NCBI GenBank assembly: GCA_964620045.1
Contig: CAZUJL010000001.1
Span: 372,001 to 436,000 of the forward strand
Length of the DNA stretch: 64,000 bases
Source of the DNA: VFKU01 sp964620045
GTDB lineage: Bacteria > Hydrogenedentota > Hydrogenedentia > Hydrogenedentales > GCA-2746185
Direction: 5' to 3'
Part shown: one piece after another, positions 42,064-50,978 of the stretch
Numbering within the stretch: position 1 is the first letter of the stretch
Layout: each line of letters begins with the position of its first letter
Translations under genes and position numbers: made by a program
Notes under the pieces: generated by a model
Databases searched by the model: none
Seen by the model: the letters and a program-made list of their open reading frames with translations, nothing else
Told to the model about the DNA's origin: nothing

Positions 42064-43119
42064 TTAATTCTGGGCGAAACGGGCCCTGAACAGGTCCGCC
42101 CGCTCGACGTTAAATTGATATTCGTCGCAACCGTGACCGCATTTCACTTCAATATGGGCGTTCTGGGACACAACGAACACGTCGTTGATCTGCTGGAGGG
42201 AGAATTGGTCAAGCAGCCCCGCTGACACGCCCAACCGCAGGGACGACAATAACGAATCGGCTTCCGCCGTTGCAAGGAGCCGGGCGTGTCGCGCGATGCC
42301 AAGTGCCCGGCCAACGCGGTCTTCCAACTGCAGCGGCGCCGCGCTTCGGATGCGGGCGCGCGCTTCTCTTTCCTGGGCAATCAACTGTCCCGCGACGTGC
42401 TTCAAATGGAACAACGCCTCCTCCTCTGATCTTCCCAGAGTGGAAGCGTTGCTGAGGACGAAGGTGTCTTCGAGGGCGGAGCCGTCGGCCCGGAAAAACG
42501 CAGTAAGCGAATGACGGCGCGCGGTGACATCGGCGGTGACGGACGGGATCAGCCCGGCCGCACGCATACCCGGCAAATGAAGGGCGACGCCGATGTTCAG
42601 ACCGGTGCCGACGTCGCGCAGCGAGGCCGTCAGGTATCCCAGACGCGCGCTGAACGCGTAGTCGAGCGCGGCGGCGAGCATGTCGTCGATGAGGTTCAGG
42701 CGCGACCACACTTCCTGCAACTGCAGGCCGGACGCGATGCCCGTCAGCGTGAGGTGGTTCTTTTCGTTGATGCTGATCGACAGGCCCTGGTCGTCGGCGA
42801 TGTACACGCCGCTGGGGCCATCGGCCTCTTGCAGAGCCGCGCCGGCGAGAAAACGCTCGCGCAGGAAGAGCTTGTCGCGGCGGTCGGCTTCGGCCAGCGA
42901 AAAATAGGCGCCGGTGGCCAGCAGATTCAGGCCTTCGATGACGCCGCTGATGCGTTCTTCGACCGCGCGTTTCTCGTCCAGCGTGCACTGGGCGGTGTAG
43001 GGAAAATCCGCGAGATTGCGCTTGAGCCGCAGGCAGGTGAAGGGCGCGATATCCGCCTCGGGGCCTGCGCCATTCATCCATTCGGCCGGTTTTTCCTGCA
43101 GGGTGTCGACGGTTGTCAT
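42064..43119 (-). CDS. mcsB: McsB-like protein arginine kinase homologue, probably inactive
   Basis: A 351-residue homologue of McsB, which in Firmicutes phosphorylates arginines to mark proteins for ClpC. Homology is clear along the whole length: AEWMNGAGPEADI, the DYAFSARLGYLT region, VGTGL, and SNASTLGRSEEEAL. However, residues expected for catalysis differ: SSR before the R-L-x-R-N segment is FTC (27-29), the NEEDH loop is NEKNH (118-122), the Cys position of the SCPTN segment is Ser166, and the following GTGLR is GTGLN. It is therefore likely a pseudokinase or scaffold. Two bases after mcsA and 15 before clpC. Confidence 0.88.
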   Translation of the reverse strand: MTTVDTLQEKPAEWMNGAGPEADIAPFTCLRLKRNLADFPYTAQCTLDEKRAVEERISGVIEGLNLLATGAYFSLAEADRRDKLFLRERFLAGAALQEADGPSGVYIADDQGLSISINEKNHLTLTGIASGLQLQEVWSRLNLIDDMLAAALDYAFSARLGYLTASLRDVGTGLNIGVALHLPGMRAAGLIPSVTADVTARRHSLTAFFRADGSALEDTFVLSNASTLGRSEEEALFHLKHVAGQLIAQEREARARIRSAAPLQLEDRVGRALGIARHARLLATAEADSLLSSLRLGVSAGLLDQFSLQQINDVFVVSQNAHIEVKCGHGCDEYQFNVERADLFRARFAQN

Positions 43120-43121
43120 GG

Positions 43122-43655
43122 CTAGTCGCGGCCCCCCTCGGCGGCGCTGAGGCCGGTTTCGATCGCGCGGATTTCATCGCGCAAGGCGGCGGCTTCTTCG
43201 TAATTCTCGGTGGTCAGGGCAGTCTTGAGCAAGCCGCGCTTGGCCTGCAGATCGGCGCGGAGGCGTGCGCGGGCGTCGTCGAGCCGGGGGACTTTGCCGC
43301 GGTGCGCGAGGGCGACGTGTATGCCTTCGAGCAGCGATTCGAGCTGCGCGGGGAACGTCTCGTAGCAGGTGCTGCAGCCGACCTGGCCCTTCTCGAGAAT
43401 CTGCTTGAGCGTCGTGTTGCACGCGGTGCAGGACTGGCGGGCTTCGACGGCGTCGGCCGTGGTGGAGGTCTTTGCGGCGGCGGGGGCCGGTTTGCCGCGA
43501 AACGCGGCCGGTTTGGCGAACTGGAATCCGGAGGAAACTGACTCCTGGCGGCGATCGAGGCACTCCTGGCAAAGGTGCTGCTCGGACACCTTGCCATCGA
43601 CCACCTCGGCATACCGCTTTGTCGCGAGGTTTTTATGGCAGTCTTCGCACAGCAT
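43122..43655 (-). CDS. mcsA: McsA-like zinc-finger adaptor with UVR motif
   Basis: A 177-residue adaptor homologous to McsA, which in Firmicutes binds and activates McsB. It starts MLCEDCHKNLATKRY. Four CXXC groups are visible: CEDC (3-6), CQEC, CTAC and CSTC, forming two zinc fingers. The C-terminus has a UVR-type helix (TALTTENYEEAAALRDEIRA) that in McsA-like proteins contacts partners. I chose the ATG at 43655 since the first zinc finger starts there and GGACC-rich sequence precedes it; an earlier start at 43766 adds non-conserved residues. First gene of the mcsA-mcsB-clpC run. Confidence 0.88.
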   Translation of the reverse strand: MLCEDCHKNLATKRYAEVVDGKVSEQHLCQECLDRRQESVSSGFQFAKPAAFRGKPAPAAAKTSTTADAVEARQSCTACNTTLKQILEKGQVGCSTCYETFPAQLESLLEGIHVALAHRGKVPRLDDARARLRADLQAKRGLLKTALTTENYEEAAALRDEIRAIETGLSAAEGGRD

Positions 43656-44118
43656 AAGGCCCGGTCCTACAAGGGTTTCGCGCCAGCGCCAGTATAGCAC
43701 CCGCGCCAAACCGGTTCTACGCGCGGAATTCGCTTCGTTGTAAAACAGCGGCTCTCGGTAAAGCATTCAATACTCGATGCTGGCTCATCCTATTCAAACG
43801 AAGGAAAAGCATAGTGTCCCTATACAAAACTTTCGGTGCGGCTGTTATGTCTAACGGGATAGACGACGCGCGGCGGCTTTCATTCGTCTGGCGACAAGAT
43901 TGGAACCGGGTGCATATGACGGCGGATTGAGTGGACGGGATCGTGTGTCATCTTTTCCACCGTTTCCGTCATCTATAGAGTGGGCGGTGTCGTTATATAA
44001 CGGCTTAAAAGCCGTTTTATCGTAAACGCGCGGGGCCTTGGCCGGAGCACCCTCCGGCGTGTATCCTTGAGGTATAAGTGTCTTGCAGGCTTTGATTTAG
44101 GCCTTTCGGGAGTATTGC
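43656..44118. other. Divergent intergenic region with a perfect palindrome
   Basis: Separates mcsA (minus) from the membrane fusion gene (plus); promoters for both must lie here but none is convincing. The palindrome AACGGCTT-AA-AAGCCGTT at 44000-44017 is followed by TTTA on the plus strand and could be a weak terminator or an operator. GTATAAG near 44072-44078 is a possible -10 for the plus-strand operon. Confidence 0.5.
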
Positions 44119-46134
44119 GTGTCGTCGGGTCGTTCCAATCGCCGCGGGTTCGTGCTGAAGGCCGCGTTGGCGCTCGTCGTCGTGGGCGCGGTGGTGGGCA
44201 CGGTGTGGCTGGGCCGGCGTGGACCCGAGACGACCTACCCCACCTTCACGGTTCGCCGGGGCCCCCTCGACATCAAGGTCGTTGAGGGTGGCGAGATCAA
44301 GGCGCTCGAGAGTCAAGAGATTAAGTCACAGGTTAAGGGTTGGGAAGGCACGAAGATCCTTTCCATCGTCGAGGAAGGCAGCTACGTCACCGACGAAGAT
44401 GTGCGCAACAAGAAGAAACTGGTCGAACTGGACTCCTCCGCGCTGAACGAAAAACTGACGACGGCGCAGATCACCTTCAAAGGAACGCAAGCCTCGCTCA
44501 CCGAGGCGGAAAAGGCGTTCGACATCGAGATCAACCAGGCGGAAAGCGACATCTACGCGGCGAAGCTGGAAGTGACCTTCGCGGAGATGGCGCTGAGCAA
44601 GTACCTCGGCACGGAAGTGACCAGCGTGGTGATGGACGCGCTGAAGAAATTGGCCGACGAGGAAGCCGCGAAGGAAGCAGAGAAGACGCGCATCGCCGAG
44701 GAAGCGCGGCGCGCGCGCGAGGAAGAAGCGGCACGGCTGGCGCAGGAAGCGGCGAACAAGGCCGCGCAGGATGCCGAAGCCGCGGCGCAAAAGGAAGCCA
44801 CGCGCGAAGAAGCCGCGACGCCGGTGCTCACGCCGATCATTGCCGAGAGTGCACCGGTGCCGCCGGCGCAATCCGCGGCCGTGCAAGCGGCGGAAGCCGA
44901 GGCCGCGCGAGAGATCACGCTGGATGATCTGCAGATTCCCATTCCCGACATTAACTTCGCGTCGTTCGCGCGCAGCGAGACGCTGGGCAACGGCGAAGCG
45001 AGCCAGAAACTGACGACGCTGCAGGACGCGCTGATGATGGCGCGCGCGGAGCAGGCGAAGGCGACGAATAACTACGACAGCCAGAAGCGGCTGTTCGATC
45101 GTAAGTTCATCACGCCGAACGAACTCGAGAACTTCAAGATCACGCTGGACAAGAGCGTGGCGAGCGTTACGGCCGCCGAGACAGCGGTGCAGTTGTTCAT
45201 CGATTACGAGTTCAAGAAGGAAGCGCAGAAGCTGATGTCGGACTACGTGCTCGCCAAGCGCAAGCTGGCGCGCACGGAACAGCAGGCGCTCTCGAAGATC
45301 GCGCAGGCGCGCGCGAAACTGTTGTCCGCGCAGGGGCAGTACAAGATCGAAGCGGACCGCATTCGCGATTACGAAGACCAGATGGCGAAGTGCGTGATGG
45401 TGGCCGAGCGCGCGGGGCTGGTGGTGTACGGCGGCAGCGGCGACGACCGGTACTGGAACGAGGAGCCGATCAAGGAAGGCTCCACGGTCCGTGAACGGCA
45501 AACGATCATCACGATTCCCGACATGGCGAAGATGGCCGTGAACATGAAGATTCACGAATCGGACATCAAAAAGATCAAGCAAGGATTGCGCGCGCGGGTG
45601 CGCGTGGATGCCTTCCCGGATCGCGTGTTGGAAGGCGAAGTGACGAAGGTGGCCGTGCTGCCGGATTCCGAGAACCGGTGGATGAACCCGGACCTGAAAG
45701 TGTACGAGACGGCCATCAAGATTGAAGGCACGCACGAGTGGCTCAAGCCCGGCATGAGCGCCGAGGCCGAAGTGCTCGTGTCCACGCTGGATGAGGCGAC
45801 CTACATTCCGATTCAGTCCGTGGTGCCGCAGGGCACGAAGCAGGTGTGTTTCGTTGTCGGCCCGAACGGCCCCGTGAAGCGCGAGATCGAGACCGGCGAC
45901 ATCACCGTCGAGTTCATCACCGTGACCAAGGGCCTCGAGCCGGGCGAGAAAGTGTTGATTCGCCCGCCCGACGGCAGCCGCGAGGAACAGAACAAGAAAG
46001 AAGGCGAAGACGCGGACGGCGAACACAAGAAAGACAAGCCCGCCGAGACGTCGACCGATTCCAAACCCGCGGAGACGCCGGCGGCCGTGCCGCAAACGAC
46101 GGCGGCGCCGGCCCCGACCGCACCGACGGCCTGA
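44119..46134 (+). CDS. Membrane fusion protein of a MacA-type export system
   Basis: A 671-residue periplasmic adaptor. N-terminal membrane helix (about residues 12-32), then the lipoyl half-site RRGPLDIKVVEGGEIKALES and a very long coiled coil. Residues about 175-245 are almost entirely Ala/Glu/Lys/Arg, followed by a Pro-rich linker and a second coil (330-430). The second lipoyl half, a beta-barrel (RARVRVDAFPDRVLEGEVTK) and a membrane-proximal domain (ATYIPIQSVVPQGTKQVCFV) complete the adaptor. The Lys/Glu/Thr/Pro C-terminal tail is extra. GTG start with GGGAG upstream. The permease gene follows two bases later. Confidence 0.88.
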   Translation: MSSGRSNRRGFVLKAALALVVVGAVVGTVWLGRRGPETTYPTFTVRRGPLDIKVVEGGEIKALESQEIKSQVKGWEGTKILSIVEEGSYVTDEDVRNKKKLVELDSSALNEKLTTAQITFKGTQASLTEAEKAFDIEINQAESDIYAAKLEVTFAEMALSKYLGTEVTSVVMDALKKLADEEAAKEAEKTRIAEEARRAREEEAARLAQEAANKAAQDAEAAAQKEATREEAATPVLTPIIAESAPVPPAQSAAVQAAEAEAAREITLDDLQIPIPDINFASFARSETLGNGEASQKLTTLQDALMMARAEQAKATNNYDSQKRLFDRKFITPNELENFKITLDKSVASVTAAETAVQLFIDYEFKKEAQKLMSDYVLAKRKLARTEQQALSKIAQARAKLLSAQGQYKIEADRIRDYEDQMAKCVMVAERAGLVVYGGSGDDRYWNEEPIKEGSTVRERQTIITIPDMAKMAVNMKIHESDIKKIKQGLRARVRVDAFPDRVLEGEVTKVAVLPDSENRWMNPDLKVYETAIKIEGTHEWLKPGMSAEAEVLVSTLDEATYIPIQSVVPQGTKQVCFVVGPNGPVKREIETGDITVEFITVTKGLEPGEKVLIRPPDGSREEQNKKEGEDADGEHKKDKPAETSTDSKPAETPAAVPQTTAAPAPTAPTA

Positions 46135-46136
46135 TC

Positions 46137-47462
46137 ATGACCGCGCCGTACCGGCCAATGTCGGCTTCGACGTGGTCCTCGCTCAAGCGCAGCGTGCGGC
46201 TTGGTCTGCGCAGCATCTGGGTGCACCGGCTGCGCTCCTCGCTCACGATGCTCGGCATCGTGTTCGGCGTGGGCTCCGTGATCGCGATGCTCGCGGTGGG
46301 CGAGGGCGCGAGCTTCGAGGCGCAGGAGCAAATCCGCCAGCAGGGCAGCCACAACATCATCGTGCGCAGCGTGAAGCCGCCCGAGGACGAGACCGGCTCG
46401 CGCGGCAATAGCTGGATGATCGAATACGGCATCACGGGCAAGGACCTGCAGCGCATCCGCAACACGATTCCGACCGTCGAGGCGATCGTGCCCGCGCGCA
46501 TTCTGCGCAAGAAGGTGTGGAACATCGGCCGGCGCGTGGACTGTGACGTGATCGGCACGCTCCCCTCCTACTCCGAGACACGCAATTTTCCCGTGCGCAC
46601 CGGGCGCTTTTTCTCGGACGCGGACATGGAAAATCACGCGAACGTGATCGTGCTCGGCGCGGAAGTGGTGCAGGACTTGTTTCCGCTGGAATCCGCGATC
46701 GGAAATTCCGTGCGCATTGGCAAGAATTACTACACCGTGATCGGGATCATGGAGCCGCGCGGCGCGGCGCCGGGCGAGACGGCCAAGCAGGGCAAGGCGC
46801 AGGCGGCCGTAACGCAGACTTCGCACAAGAGCGTGTACATTCCCATGTCGACGGCGAACTCGCGCTTCGGCGAGATCATCGTGAAGCAGAGCAGCGGCAG
46901 CCGCGAAGTGGAGCGTGTCGAATACCACGAGGCGACGATCAAGATCGCGAACCTCGACGACGTGATCGAGACGTCACGGATCGTGAGCGATCTGATGGCG
47001 CTGAACCACGAGCGGCCGGACTTCGACGTGGTCGTGCCGCTAAGCCTGTTGCAGGCGGCGGAACGCACAGCGCGTATTTTCAATATCGTGCTGGGGTCCA
47101 TTGCGGCGATCTCGCTGTTGGTCGGCGGCATCGGAATCATGAACATCATGCTGGCGAGTGTGAGCGAGCGTACGCGCGAGATCGGCATCCGTCGCGCGGT
47201 CGGCGCGCGGCAGCGGGACATCGTCGTGCAATTTTTGATCGAGACGTTGTTGCTCGCGGGTATTGGCGGGATCGCGGGCGTGGCGTTGGGCGTTGGGTTG
47301 CCGCAGTTGATTACGTATTTCGCCGAACAGCGCACGATTGTGACGTTTTGGTCACCGGTGTTGGCGCTCGGCATCTCGGCGGGCATCGGCGTGATGTTCG
47401 GCCTCTACCCCGCCATGCGCGCCGCGAAGATGGATCCGGTCGAAGCGCTGCGGCACGAGTAA
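46137..47462 (+). CDS. MacB/FtsX-type ABC transporter permease
   Basis: A 441-residue permease of the MacB family. One helix near residues 30-50 (LTMLGIVFGVGSVIAMLAVG), a large periplasmic domain, and three C-terminal helices, with GGIGIMNIMLASVSERTREI and GIRRAVGARQRDIVVQFLIE between them, which are the diagnostic FtsX motifs. No ATP-binding domain is fused and none is encoded next to it, so the ATPase must come from elsewhere. The ATG at 46137 lies two bases after the adaptor stop; the longer frame upstream lies inside the adaptor gene. Confidence 0.9.
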   Translation: MTAPYRPMSASTWSSLKRSVRLGLRSIWVHRLRSSLTMLGIVFGVGSVIAMLAVGEGASFEAQEQIRQQGSHNIIVRSVKPPEDETGSRGNSWMIEYGITGKDLQRIRNTIPTVEAIVPARILRKKVWNIGRRVDCDVIGTLPSYSETRNFPVRTGRFFSDADMENHANVIVLGAEVVQDLFPLESAIGNSVRIGKNYYTVIGIMEPRGAAPGETAKQGKAQAAVTQTSHKSVYIPMSTANSRFGEIIVKQSSGSREVERVEYHEATIKIANLDDVIETSRIVSDLMALNHERPDFDVVVPLSLLQAAERTARIFNIVLGSIAAISLLVGGIGIMNIMLASVSERTREIGIRRAVGARQRDIVVQFLIETLLLAGIGGIAGVALGVGLPQLITYFAEQRTIVTFWSPVLALGISAGIGVMFGLYPAMRAAKMDPVEALRHE

Positions 47463-47483
47463 GCGAAAATTCACCCTAGATCG

Positions 47484-47580
47484 CCCTTACAGGGCTGTCG
47501 ATCTAATTCTGAATAAACCCAGGGCGGCGCTCACTTCGTTCGCTTTGCCCTGGGCTACTCTAGGACGCCCTTTCAGGGCT
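47484..47580. repeat. Composite of three nested palindromes
   Basis: GCCCT-TAC-AGGGC (47484-47496), then CCCAGGGC (47519-47526) paired with GCCCTGGG (47548-47555) around a 21-base loop with GGCGCTCACTTCG, then GCCCT-TTC-AGGGC (47568-47580). The symmetric layout suggests one mobile-like unit. Very similar CCCAGGGC...GCCCTGGG elements are widespread in Planctomycetes-like genomes (from memory, not searched). Confidence 0.6.
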
Positions 47581-47657
47581 AAGGGCAGTGCGCGCGACCT
47601 ATCTTTGGGCAGTCGTCGGTCTGAACCGGGTTGGTACGCAATCTCGATGTTGCCGAA

Positions 47658-48116
47658 TCAAAAATTCGGGCAATACGTCAGCCACAAACCAAAAACCACG
47701 ATGGGCAGTTCCACACGACCGTTCCCCGTGATCGTGCAATGGCCGCGGCGATGTTTTTGGTAGCGGTAGACTTCCGCACCGTTGTGCATCATTCGATGCT
47801 GGTCACGGAACACCGTGAACGATTTCCGGCGCAGCGTGTATATCGTGCCGCCGGCGTCGATCTCTATATTATAGGTAACGGATTTCAACCGCCCCACCGC
47901 CACGTCGGTCCCGTCGAGAAGCAATGCGCCTCCAAATCGCCCGCTGGCCGGTCGAACCACCACATAGTGGCGACCAAGTATCATCAAATCAGTGCCAATG
48001 TCGTCTTTCGACATTTGAAAGCTAGCGACGCATTGATCACCCGCCAAGACGCGCCAGTTTGCGGAATCCTTGGCATTGCTCGCGTGCAACTCGGTGTACG
48101 AATGGAGTTCTTCCAT
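47658..48116 (-). CDS. Small protein of unknown function, possibly tubby-like fold
   Basis: A 152-residue protein that I cannot place with certainty. AGAGGTGA lies eight bases before its ATG, so it is probably translated. It is beta-rich (GRHYVVVRPASGRFGGALLL, KSVTYNIEIDAGGTIYTLRR, KSFTVFRD) and ends in a hydrophobic strand or helix (IVVFGLWLTYCPNF). That layout is loosely like LURP-one/tubby C-terminal proteins. Composition is less GC-rich than neighbours. Upstream of a palindromic repeat and downstream of the flippase-like gene on the same strand (24 bases). Confidence 0.6.
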   Translation of the reverse strand: MEELHSYTELHASNAKDSANWRVLAGDQCVASFQMSKDDIGTDLMILGRHYVVVRPASGRFGGALLLDGTDVAVGRLKSVTYNIEIDAGGTIYTLRRKSFTVFRDQHRMMHNGAEVYRYQKHRRGHCTITGNGRVELPIVVFGLWLTYCPNF

Positions 48117-48140
48117 CGTGATATCACCTCTCTCGCGAAA

Positions 48141-49208
48141 TTAATGCGACGCTTCCGCCTGCACTTCCTTGCCTTCGCGCTGCAACTCAAAGAGGTTCAT
48201 GTTGTCGCGGAACAGGCACCAGAAGCCGAGGATGACGATCGGGGGAAGCTGCCAGAGGTGCATGATGATGGCGTAGGCCTTGGCGGCGTTGACGTCGATA
48301 CCGGGGATGGTCATCACGAGGCCGAGCACGATCGGAATGTGGAACTGGCCGACGAAGCCGGGCGTGTTGGGCGCGGCGATGAACACGGCGAGCAGCGCAT
48401 TCATCACGACGGGCGTGTACCACGGGAAATCGATGTGGAACGCCATGAGCCCGAGCGTGAACCCGACCATGCCCAAGCCCCACGTGACGAAGGACCAGCC
48501 GATGCTGCGCGCCATCTCCAGCGGCGAACGGAACACGTGGAGGCCATCCGCAAAATGATTGATCATGCCGTTGAGGAAGTCGGCGACTTTTTTGGACACC
48601 AGCCCGACGGTGTGTGAAACGATCCAGATAAAAATCTGACGTTTTTTGTAGATGACAATGAACGCCGCGAGGATCATGGCGAGCCCCAGCCCCACCAACG
48701 CCGCGCCTTTTCGGTAGTCACCGGCGGCGAACTCAATGGGACCGTCGGTGCCGAAGGTGGCGGCGGGAATGGACACGATGCCTTCCGGCTGGAACGCAAT
48801 CACCGAAATGCCGAGTACGGCAATCAGGCCGAACAGATCCGTGATGCGATCGACGGCGACGAAGGCCAGCGATTTGGAAAAGGGAAGGCTGGTCAGCCGG
48901 GAAAGCACGAGCGCGCGGATTGCTTCACCGGCGCGGCCCGGCAGGACGAAGTTCGCCAGAAACCCAATCTGGGTCGCACTGAACATTTGCCGGAACGTCG
49001 CGGGGTACGCGGCGCGCACGATGAAACTCCACCGGCGGATGCGGGCGAAGTGCTGCGCGAAGAACGGCACGAACGCGGCGAGCAAGAGCGGCCAGTTCGC
49101 ATCGGCCAGCGCGGAGCGCACCTCGGCCCAATCGGTGCCGCGGAACAGCAGCCACACCATGAGCACGCCCAGGGCGAGGCCAACGACACCGAAGATCCAC
49201 TTTTTCAT
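48141..49208 (-). CDS. Flippase-like membrane protein (LPG synthase TM / UPF0104 family)
   Basis: A 355-residue multi-pass membrane protein of the lysylphosphatidylglycerol-synthase transmembrane domain family. Visible hallmarks are the short N-terminal helix, RRWSFIVRAA, IGFLANFVLPGRAGEAIRAL (the conserved N-x-x-x-P-G-R-x-G-E motif), FVAVDRITDLFGL and the C-terminal ANTPGFVGQFHIPIVL region. No lysyltransferase domain is attached. Members are suspected lipid or glycolipid transporters. Next to an aminotransferase gene, without an obvious link. Confidence 0.88.
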   Translation of the reverse strand: MKKWIFGVVGLALGVLMVWLLFRGTDWAEVRSALADANWPLLLAAFVPFFAQHFARIRRWSFIVRAAYPATFRQMFSATQIGFLANFVLPGRAGEAIRALVLSRLTSLPFSKSLAFVAVDRITDLFGLIAVLGISVIAFQPEGIVSIPAATFGTDGPIEFAAGDYRKGAALVGLGLAMILAAFIVIYKKRQIFIWIVSHTVGLVSKKVADFLNGMINHFADGLHVFRSPLEMARSIGWSFVTWGLGMVGFTLGLMAFHIDFPWYTPVVMNALLAVFIAAPNTPGFVGQFHIPIVLGLVMTIPGIDVNAAKAYAIIMHLWQLPPIVILGFWCLFRDNMNLFELQREGKEVQAEASH

Positions 49209-49226
49209 GCGCGCGCCTTAAAGGAC

Positions 49227-49245
49227 AAGCGGCGGGACGCCGCTT
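49227..49245. repeat. AAGCGGCG-GGA-CGCCGCTT hairpin
   Basis: Perfect eight-base stem with a three-base loop, followed by CTAC, in the gap between the aminotransferase (ends 49261) and the flippase-like gene. It resembles the GCGGCG/CGCCGC core of the CTTTGCCG...CGGCGCTACG units elsewhere. Confidence 0.5.
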
Positions 49246-49260
49246 CTACAGTAAGGGCCA

Positions 49261-50592
49261 TTAGGCTTTGCCCGCGGTGAGCGACGCGGAGACGCCGCTC
49301 TCGACGTAGGCCTCGATGCTGTCGCGCAACGTTTTCAGGATCCACGCGCGCTTCGTGTCGTCGGACTCGAGCAGCGTGGCGCGGAAGCCGTGATGCGAGC
49401 ACTGGAAACCCGTGAGCGGCACGACGACGATGCCCGTGGCGCCCATGAGGTAGTAAACGAGGCGCTTGTCGGGCTCGACGCCGCTGACCATTTGCTCGAT
49501 GCGGCGGCGTACGCCGGCGTTTTCAATCTGCAGCGTCTGGTGTCCGTTGAGGACGCCGTCCTTGAACATGACGGTGTAATAAAACGCGCCGCGCGGCTTG
49601 TTCACGATGACGTGCTCGCAGCCGGCGAAAGCATCGGCCACTTCGTCGGCGCGCGACGAGAACATCGCTTCGCGGCGCTGCAGGTGGCCTTCGTAGCGCG
49701 CATCGCCCATCACGCGCGGGATCGACATCTGCGGCAGCGTGGTGCTGGAGACTTCGAGGCGCTTGGCGGCGAGCAGGCTGTCGACGTACTTCGCGAAGTT
49801 GGCGTCGCGACCCTTGTTCAACACTTCAAGCCAGCCACAGCGCGAGCCCGGCCACGGGTATTCCTTGCTGATGCCGCGCATCGCGATGCCCGGCACATCG
49901 CCGATCCATTCGCTCATGTGCAGGCGCGGTTGGCCGTTGTAGACGATCTTCGAATAAATCTCGTCGGAGATCAGGAAGATGTCGAACTCTTTGGCGATCG
50001 CGGCGATTTCTTCGAGCACTTCGCGCGGGTACACGGCGCCGGTCGGATTGTCCGGCGTGAGCAACAAGATGCCCGCGATGGAGTCGTTGTACTTCACCTT
50101 GTTGCGGATGTCTTCGAGGTCGGGCATCCAACCGTTGTACGGATCGAGGTTGTACGTCAGGTGGTTGTAGCCGGAGTGCGCGGACTCGGCGCTGGAGTGC
50201 GTGCTGTACGCGGGCGACGGCCCGAGGACGCGGGCTTCGCGGCGCAGGAAACCGTACACCTTGGCGACAGCGTCGCCAAGGCCGTTGAAGAACATGATGT
50301 CGTCCGGCGTGACCTTGGCGCCGTCGCGCTTGTTCACTTCGGCGGCGAGGAATTCGCGGGTCTCGGGTACGCCGCGCGTGTCGCAATAGGCCCAGGACTT
50401 CGGGTCGCGGGCGAGATCCATAACGATTTCGCGGATCCACTGCGGCGGGGCCTCGCCCTTTTGGACGGGGTCGCCGATATTTTCCCAAACGACCGGCTGG
50501 CCGAGGCGTTGGATTTCGTGCGCGGCGCTGACGATTTCCCGGATCTCGTACTTCAGATTGGCCGCGCCGGGATGAATGATGTCTCTACGCAT
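49261..50592 (-). CDS. PLP-dependent aminotransferase, class I/II
   Basis: Fold-type I aminotransferase of 443 residues. Seen: NIGDPVQKGE, GVPETREFLAAEV, NGLGDAVAKVYGF, LLLTPDNPTGAVYP (cofactor ring contact Asn), ISDEIYSKIVYNG (Asp and Tyr), and RGISKEYPWPGSRCGW with the PLP lysine in SKEYPWPG. C-terminal FRATLLES carries the carboxylate-binding Arg. The N-terminus has the Arg/Asp-rich start of this subgroup. Substrate not predicted; alanine/aspartate-type is likely. Confidence 0.92.
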   Translation of the reverse strand: MRRDIIHPGAANLKYEIREIVSAAHEIQRLGQPVVWENIGDPVQKGEAPPQWIREIVMDLARDPKSWAYCDTRGVPETREFLAAEVNKRDGAKVTPDDIMFFNGLGDAVAKVYGFLRREARVLGPSPAYSTHSSAESAHSGYNHLTYNLDPYNGWMPDLEDIRNKVKYNDSIAGILLLTPDNPTGAVYPREVLEEIAAIAKEFDIFLISDEIYSKIVYNGQPRLHMSEWIGDVPGIAMRGISKEYPWPGSRCGWLEVLNKGRDANFAKYVDSLLAAKRLEVSSTTLPQMSIPRVMGDARYEGHLQRREAMFSSRADEVADAFAGCEHVIVNKPRGAFYYTVMFKDGVLNGHQTLQIENAGVRRRIEQMVSGVEPDKRLVYYLMGATGIVVVPLTGFQCSHHGFRATLLESDDTKRAWILKTLRDSIEAYVESGVSASLTAGKA

Positions 50593-50973
50593 GGTGACGG
50601 AAATGCTCCCCTGAGGGCCGGAAATCTGCCGAGGGTGCCACGAATCGGCCCGGATGCGGGCGGAAAAGGCAGCTCGGACGAGACCTCGGGCCGCCTAAAT
50701 GGTACTTGCACATGGGCTTAGAATGCAAAAGCGGACCGGAGGACGGCGGACGCAGGGGCAGGCGGAAACGACAGGTGACCGCGGGCAAACCTACGCCCGC
50801 TGACGCGCTCGGAAGGGATGGAGTGTCGAGTCCATGGTGAGCTTACGCGGGAGTATGCGCACTTCTTTCGTAGCGCCGCCGTCCCGGCGGCAAAGGCAGC
50901 CGACTATTGCGCAATGGACTTCCGACACGCCGTACGAGAAGGACATCTTCACTTTGCCGCCGAGACGGCGGCG
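50593..50973. other. Intergenic region holding an inverted palindrome pair
   Basis: No gene seen. Its right part is occupied by two 27-base units in inverted orientation (50869-50895 and 50952-50978). The left part has a poorly conserved GC-rich sequence with no recognisable feature. Confidence 0.5.
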
Positions 50974-50978
50974 CTACG
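50869..50978. repeat. Inverted pair of CTTTGCCG...CGGCGCTACG units
   Basis: Unit 50952-50978 and the inverse complement of unit 50869-50895 match in 26 of 27 positions, separated by 56 bases. Each unit is itself palindromic (GCCGCCG/CGGCGGC). The right unit supplies the last bases of the HepT-like gene, including its TAG stop at 50974-50976. Confidence 0.7.
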
